In this document: piece after piece, positions 51,768 through 55,062 of the stretch
Numbering within the stretch: the stretch's first letter is position 1
How the letters are laid out: each line of letters starts with the position of its first letter
Assembly: GCA_048394785.1 (NCBI GenBank)
Contig: DBFJGL010000028.1
Coordinates: forward strand, 1-55,062
Source: DBFJGL01 sp048394785
GTDB taxonomy: Bacteria > Bacillota > Clostridia > Christensenellales > CAG-917
DNA: 55,062 bases
Direction of reading: 5' to 3'
The notes under the pieces: model-generated
Told to the model about the DNA's origin: nothing
Database searches by the model: none
What the model saw: only the letters and a program-made list of their open reading frames with translations
Made by a program: the position numbers and the translations under genes

Positions 51768-52880
51768 TCACTTCTTTTTCTTCTTTTTGGGGTTTTGATA
51801 TTGTTGCTTTACGGGCTTCTTTTTCTTGGGAGCGGCATTATTCGCAGCCGTATAATCGGTCTTGACCTTAGCCTTTTGCTCCTGCGCGGCGATTTTAGCC
51901 TCCGCGTGCTTCAAAACGGTGCATTTCGTCATTGCGCGGTTTGCCATTGCAACCCACATCAACGCCCAGAATATGAAGCCGATAAGCGCCATAAGTATGC
52001 AGATGAGTATCGCAATGATATTGTTGGCAATGAGCAGAAGAAGCGGCGCCGCCGACAGTATGCCCGTAAGTATGACCATCACGGGACAGTTTGCGATGAT
52101 GACGAGCGAGTTCTTGAACGCGTCCTTTAAGGACAGCTCGTAGACGGGTATCAGCGCAAGCATATTCATAGGCACAAGTAACAGAGGCGCGCCGAAGATA
52201 AACGTGAGTATCACCGCCGCCCAGGCTCCCGCGCCGGGTGCGCCCAACGCCTGTTCTCTCAGAAAATACAAAAGCGACGTGCCCATAGCAAGCGCAATCA
52301 GTATGCCGACCGTGCCAACAATGAGAAATTTCCACCAATATTTGCCCACGCCCATAAAGAACGTGCGGGTTATGCGTTTGTAATAGTCCTGATGATAGCT
52401 GCGTTTCGCGACGTAAAACAGACCGCCCATACCGATTAAGGCTATTATTCCGCCCCCTGCAAGCATGCACAAAAGCGGTTCTCTGACGTCCCACATAAGC
52501 CGCGACACCGCAACCGCAAGGCTGTCGCCCGAGCCGCCCAACGCGACGCCTATGTCGCCCATAAAGTAATATTCGCCTCCGAGAACGTAGTCCTCGAAAT
52601 AAATTGACGCTACCGTGAGCGTAAGTATGAACGGCAAGGCAAACAGAATAAAGTACAGCCCTGCCTTAAAAAGCGTGGACAATTCGCCGCGGAAAACCGC
52701 CGCCGCGCGTCCGAAAAACGTGTCGGGATATTCCTTTTGAGGTCTTGCTTCCGCAAGTCCTGCGACAACTATCTTCTGAGGTTCTTCGGGTTCCGTTCTT
52801 ACGGGTGCCTCCACAAAAAGCTTGGACAGCAAAAATTTGCGAGGTTTTCCGGCGCCTTTTGCCGGTTGAGCGTTCGCCAT
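51768..52880 (-). CDS. Polytopic membrane protein with basic tail
   Basis: Unknown function. The 370-residue product has a cytosolic N-terminus (about 65 residues), about six helices (FKAGLYFILFALPFILTLTV, LLCMLAGGGIIALIGMGG, FLIVGTVGILIALAMGTS, AWAAVILTFIFGAPLLLVPM, NCPVMVILTGILSAAPLLLL, AILICILMALIGFIFWALMW) and a Lys-rich tail (PKKKKPVKQQYQNPKKKKKK). The ATG at 52880 is used because the one at 52913 falls on the -10 box; GGAG lies 11 nt before it. It heads the operon with the TPR and acidic proteins. Confidence 0.75.
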   Translation of the reverse strand: MANAQPAKGAGKPRKFLLSKLFVEAPVRTEPEEPQKIVVAGLAEARPQKEYPDTFFGRAAAVFRGELSTLFKAGLYFILFALPFILTLTVASIYFEDYVLGGEYYFMGDIGVALGGSGDSLAVAVSRLMWDVREPLLCMLAGGGIIALIGMGGLFYVAKRSYHQDYYKRITRTFFMGVGKYWWKFLIVGTVGILIALAMGTSLLYFLREQALGAPGAGAWAAVILTFIFGAPLLLVPMNMLALIPVYELSLKDAFKNSLVIIANCPVMVILTGILSAAPLLLLIANNIIAILICILMALIGFIFWALMWVAMANRAMTKCTVLKHAEAKIAAQEQKAKVKTDYTAANNAAPKKKKPVKQQYQNPKKKKKK

Positions 52881-52911
52881 CTGAAACACTGCTCCTTTCA
52901 GTAATGCTGTC

Positions 52912-52940
52912 ATTGTACACTAACACACAACAAATATCAA
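52912..52940 (-). promoter_or_regulatory. Promoter of the membrane protein/TPR operon
   Basis: The minus strand has TTGATA (52935-52940), 17 nt, TACAAT (52912-52917). Initiation near 52905 gives a 25-nt leader. Confidence 0.6.
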
Positions 52941-52999
52941 ATAAATAGAATAAATTATAACAAAAAATATATCCTTGCCCCTATTTCGAAGAAATCTGT

Positions 53000-53038
53000 T
53001 TGTCAAGCGTTGACAATACGGGGCTTAGATGTTATTTT
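53000..53038 (+). promoter_or_regulatory. asd promoter with operator-like palindrome
   Basis: TTGACA (53010-53015), 17 nt, TATTTT (53033-53038). The -35 box is one arm of a perfect inverted repeat TTGTCAA-GCG-TTGACAA (53000-53016), a likely binding site for a dimeric regulator. Confidence 0.55.
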
Positions 53039-53066
53039 TTTACAATAAGGGGTGTCAGGAGGTAAT

Positions 53067-54077
53067 ATGAAAAAATTCAACATCGCAGTAGTCGGCGCAA
53101 CCGGTATGGTCGGCAACAAATTCCTCGAAGTTCTTACGGAAAGACAGCTTCCCGTTGACAATTATTATCTGTTCGCTTCCAAACGCAGCGCGGGTAAAAT
53201 CATAGATTTTATGGGCAAACCCCACGAGGTTATCGAGCTCAACGAAGAAAACGTAATGAACCTTGCGGGCAAAGTCGATTTCGCACTTTTCTCGGCAGGC
53301 GGCGGCACTTCCAGAGATTTCGCTCCCGTATTCGTAAAAGCGGGTGCGGTGGTCGTGGATAACAGCTCGCAGTGGAGAATGGACAAGGACGTTCCCCTCG
53401 TTGTGCCCGAAGTCAATCCCGAAGACGTAAAGTGGAATAAGGGTATCATCGCAAACCCCAACTGCTCCACCATTCAGGCAATGGTCGCGCTCAAACCTCT
53501 TTACGACAATTTCGGCATCAAGCGTATCGTTTATTCCACCTATCAGGCGGTATCGGGCGCGGGCGTCGCCGGTTTCAACGACCTGAAAAACGGCATAAAC
53601 GGCGAAGCTCCCCAAAAGTTCCCCTATCCCATCGCTTTCAATATGCTCCCCCACATCGACGTCTTTATGGACAACGGTTACACCAAAGAGGAGTGGAAGA
53701 TGATTGAGGAAACCAAGAAAATTCTGCACGACTCCGCTCTCAAAATCACCGCGACTACCGTTCGCGTCCCCGTATATCACGGACACAGCGAGTCCATCAA
53801 CGTGGAGTTCAAAAAGCCCTGCACCAAGGAAGCCGTTTTCGACGCCTTCGAGAAGCAGGACGGCCTCGTCGTTATGGACGACGTCGCAAACAACGTATAT
53901 CCCATGCCCATTCTCGCAGAAAACCGCGACGAAGTCTTTGTCGGTCGTATCCGCATTGACGAAAGCGTGGAAAGCGGCATAAATATGTGGGTGGTGGCAG
54001 ACAACATCAGAAAGGGCGCGGCTACCAACGCCGTTCAGATTGTCGAACTGCTCATAAACAACGCTTTGGAGGCTTAA
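53067..54077 (+). CDS. asd: Aspartate-semialdehyde dehydrogenase
   Basis: It reduces aspartyl phosphate to aspartate semialdehyde with NADPH, the branch point to lysine/diaminopimelate and threonine/methionine. The 336 residues show the NADP loop GATGMVG (10-16), PNCSTIQ with the catalytic Cys133, QAVSGAG, and VYHGHSE with the active-site His. The start is fixed by a perfect AGGAGG 5-6 nt before the ATG at 53067; a GTG five codons earlier contains that site. It is the first gene of asd-dapA-dapB. Confidence 0.97.
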   Translation: MKKFNIAVVGATGMVGNKFLEVLTERQLPVDNYYLFASKRSAGKIIDFMGKPHEVIELNEENVMNLAGKVDFALFSAGGGTSRDFAPVFVKAGAVVVDNSSQWRMDKDVPLVVPEVNPEDVKWNKGIIANPNCSTIQAMVALKPLYDNFGIKRIVYSTYQAVSGAGVAGFNDLKNGINGEAPQKFPYPIAFNMLPHIDVFMDNGYTKEEWKMIEETKKILHDSALKITATTVRVPVYHGHSESINVEFKKPCTKEAVFDAFEKQDGLVVMDDVANNVYPMPILAENRDEVFVGRIRIDESVESGINMWVVADNIRKGAATNAVQIVELLINNALEA

Positions 54078-54081
54078 CGCT

Positions 54082-54948
54082 ATGATTTTCAAAGGCACGG
54101 CAACCGCGCTCATTACTCCGTTTACGGAAACGGGCGTGGACTTCGAGAGTTTCGATAAACTCTTAAACGACCAGATTGCAAACGGCGTCGACGCCGCGGT
54201 TGTGCTCGGTACAACGGGCGAACCGGCGACAATGAGCCTCGATGAAAAAAAGGCCGTCATTGAATTTGCCGTCAAAAAACTCAAAGGAATTATGCCCGTC
54301 ATCGTGGGCACGGGTTCCAACTCCACTTCGGCGGCGATTGAAATGTCCAAACTTGCCGAAAGTATGGGCGCGGACGCGCTTTTGGTCGTCACCCCCTACT
54401 ACAACAAGGCGACTCAGGACGGTCTTATCGCTCACTTCACCGCCATCGCAAACGCGACTTCTCTGCCCATAATATGCTATAACGTCCCCGGAAGAACGGG
54501 CGTCAACCTTCTGCCTGCTACCTTCTCAAAGCTCGCCGAAATCGACAATATCGCGGCTATCAAAGAAGCAAGCGGCAATATGGAGCAAATCGAGGAGTGC
54601 ATAAGACTGTGCCGCGGCAAAGCCGACGTGTACAGCGGCGACGACGGCATAACCGTCCCCATTATGGCTATGGGCGGAATAGGCGTAATCAGCGTCGCGT
54701 CCAACGTCATACCCAAGTTCACCGCCGATATGACGAGAGCGTTCATCGAAGGCGACTTTGAGAAGGCGCGCGATATGCAACTTGAAATGCTGCCGCTCGT
54801 CAAAGCGCTGTTCTGCGAAGTCAACCCCATTCCCGTAAAAAAAGGAGCCGAACTCAAAGGTCTGTGCAACGGCATTCTCAGACTGCCGCTTACGAAAATG
54901 ACCGCGTCAAACGCGGCAAAGCTCGGGGAACTGCTCGCTGAATTCTGA
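54082..54948 (+). CDS. dapA: 4-hydroxy-tetrahydrodipicolinate synthase
   Basis: It condenses pyruvate and aspartate semialdehyde, the first step to diaminopimelate for peptidoglycan and lysine. The 288 residues form the TIM barrel of the family: GTTGE (43-47), Y107, YNVPGRTG (Tyr133, Arg138) and the Schiff-base Lys161 in IKEASG. GGAGG lies in the end of asd, 9 nt before the ATG, and the gap between the genes is 4 bases. Confidence 0.97.
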   Translation: MIFKGTATALITPFTETGVDFESFDKLLNDQIANGVDAAVVLGTTGEPATMSLDEKKAVIEFAVKKLKGIMPVIVGTGSNSTSAAIEMSKLAESMGADALLVVTPYYNKATQDGLIAHFTAIANATSLPIICYNVPGRTGVNLLPATFSKLAEIDNIAAIKEASGNMEQIEECIRLCRGKADVYSGDDGITVPIMAMGGIGVISVASNVIPKFTADMTRAFIEGDFEKARDMQLEMLPLVKALFCEVNPIPVKKGAELKGLCNGILRLPLTKMTASNAAKLGELLAEF

Positions 54949-54953
54949 AATCG

Positions 54954-54980
54954 TCCCGAGCTCGGCTCGGGATTTTTATT
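54954..54980 (+). terminator. Hairpin between dapA and dapB
   Basis: The stem TCCCGAGC/GCTCGGGA around TCG is followed by TTTTTATT. It can reduce transcription into dapB although the genes belong to one pathway. Confidence 0.75.
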
Positions 54981-55002
54981 ACAACCGATAACGGAGATAA
55001 CT

Positions 55003-55062
55003 ATGATTAAAATTGCCTTGTGCGGCGCGTGCGGAAGAATGGGCAGAACCGTATATAAAACT
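55003..55062 (+). CDS. dapB: 4-hydroxy-tetrahydrodipicolinate reductase, 5' part
   Basis: Only the first 20 codons are in the window: MIKIALCGACGRMGRTVYKT. The start has GGAG upstream. GxxGxMG is the NAD(P)H loop of DapB (usually GAxGRMG), which reduces the DapA product. The alanine-to-cysteine change in the loop is not unusual. It runs past the right edge. Confidence 0.88.
   Translation, partial: MIKIALCGACGRMGRTVYKT

Noticed and set aside
53055..54392. 445-codon open frame antisense to asd and dapA
   Set aside because: Both sense genes have their catalytic residues intact.
1..55062. tRNA, rRNA or CRISPR array
   Set aside because: No cloverleaf with a T-loop signature, no rRNA stretch and no regularly spaced repeats were noticed by eye; a tRNAscan run would be decisive.

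Overview
The window is a chromosomal segment from an anaerobic, low-to-mid GC Firmicute, most likely an uncultured member of the class Clostridia. The evidence is hprK (HPr kinase/phosphorylase), whiA, the order uvrC-hprK-murB-PHP-whiA-dnaE-pfkA, the rpmE-DUF1385-prmC-prfA block, queH instead of queG, and a TM1266-type regulator of [FeFe]-hydrogenase systems. The standard genetic code fits (TGA acts as stop). No rRNA, tRNA or CRISPR array was seen.

Layout. Positions 1-1800 are AT-rich and carry the remnant of a mobile element: a large serine recombinase without its catalytic domain and with a frameshift. A second decayed small gene precedes it, and both flanks carry hairpins. Positions 1819-4056 hold two membrane proteins of unknown function. 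Positions 4164-5760 hold a degenerate metallo-beta-lactamase-like gene and an Rrf2-type regulator; matching palindromes in both promoters make this look like a small regulon. Positions 6001-16819 are the leftward housekeeping cluster pfkA, dnaE, whiA, PHP hydrolase, murB, hprK, uvrC. A 56-codon small gene and a solitary ArsR regulator follow. Positions 17828-23159 form one leftward operon: a P-loop protein, thrC, trpS, a DUF5685 protein, a J-domain/Cys-rich protein and a membrane protein. Positions 23362-27968 hold rpmE, a fused DUF1385-PrmC gene, prfA and a probable Re-citrate synthase. Positions 28126-31106 hold a NitT/TauT-type ABC importer next to the hydrogenase-type regulator. Positions 31472-36606 hold a FtsX-type ABC exporter and a helical lipoprotein, followed by queH. 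Positions 37774-48048 are filled by one giant (3365-residue) YDG/MBG-repeat surface protein with a strong promoter and a structured 140-nt leader. It is divergent from a YkvI-like transporter. A leftward TPR/membrane-protein operon comes next, and the window ends in the rightward lysine/threonine operon asd-dapA-dapB.

How the genes connect. PfkA and HPr kinase link glycolytic flux to carbon regulation. Asd, ThrC and DapA/DapB make threonine and diaminopimelate. MurB and WhiA belong to the envelope and division programme. RpmE, PrmC, PrfA, TrpS and QueH serve translation. The surface protein, lipoproteins and exporter are the accessory, niche-facing part.

A recurring pattern deserves attention. 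Several genes without a Shine-Dalgarno sequence (uvrC, queH, the 399-residue membrane protein, and less clearly five others) have a -10 hexamer 5 or 6 nt before the start codon. This predicts leaderless mRNAs. Neighbouring genes (asd, hprK, rpmE, dnaE) have textbook Shine-Dalgarno sequences.
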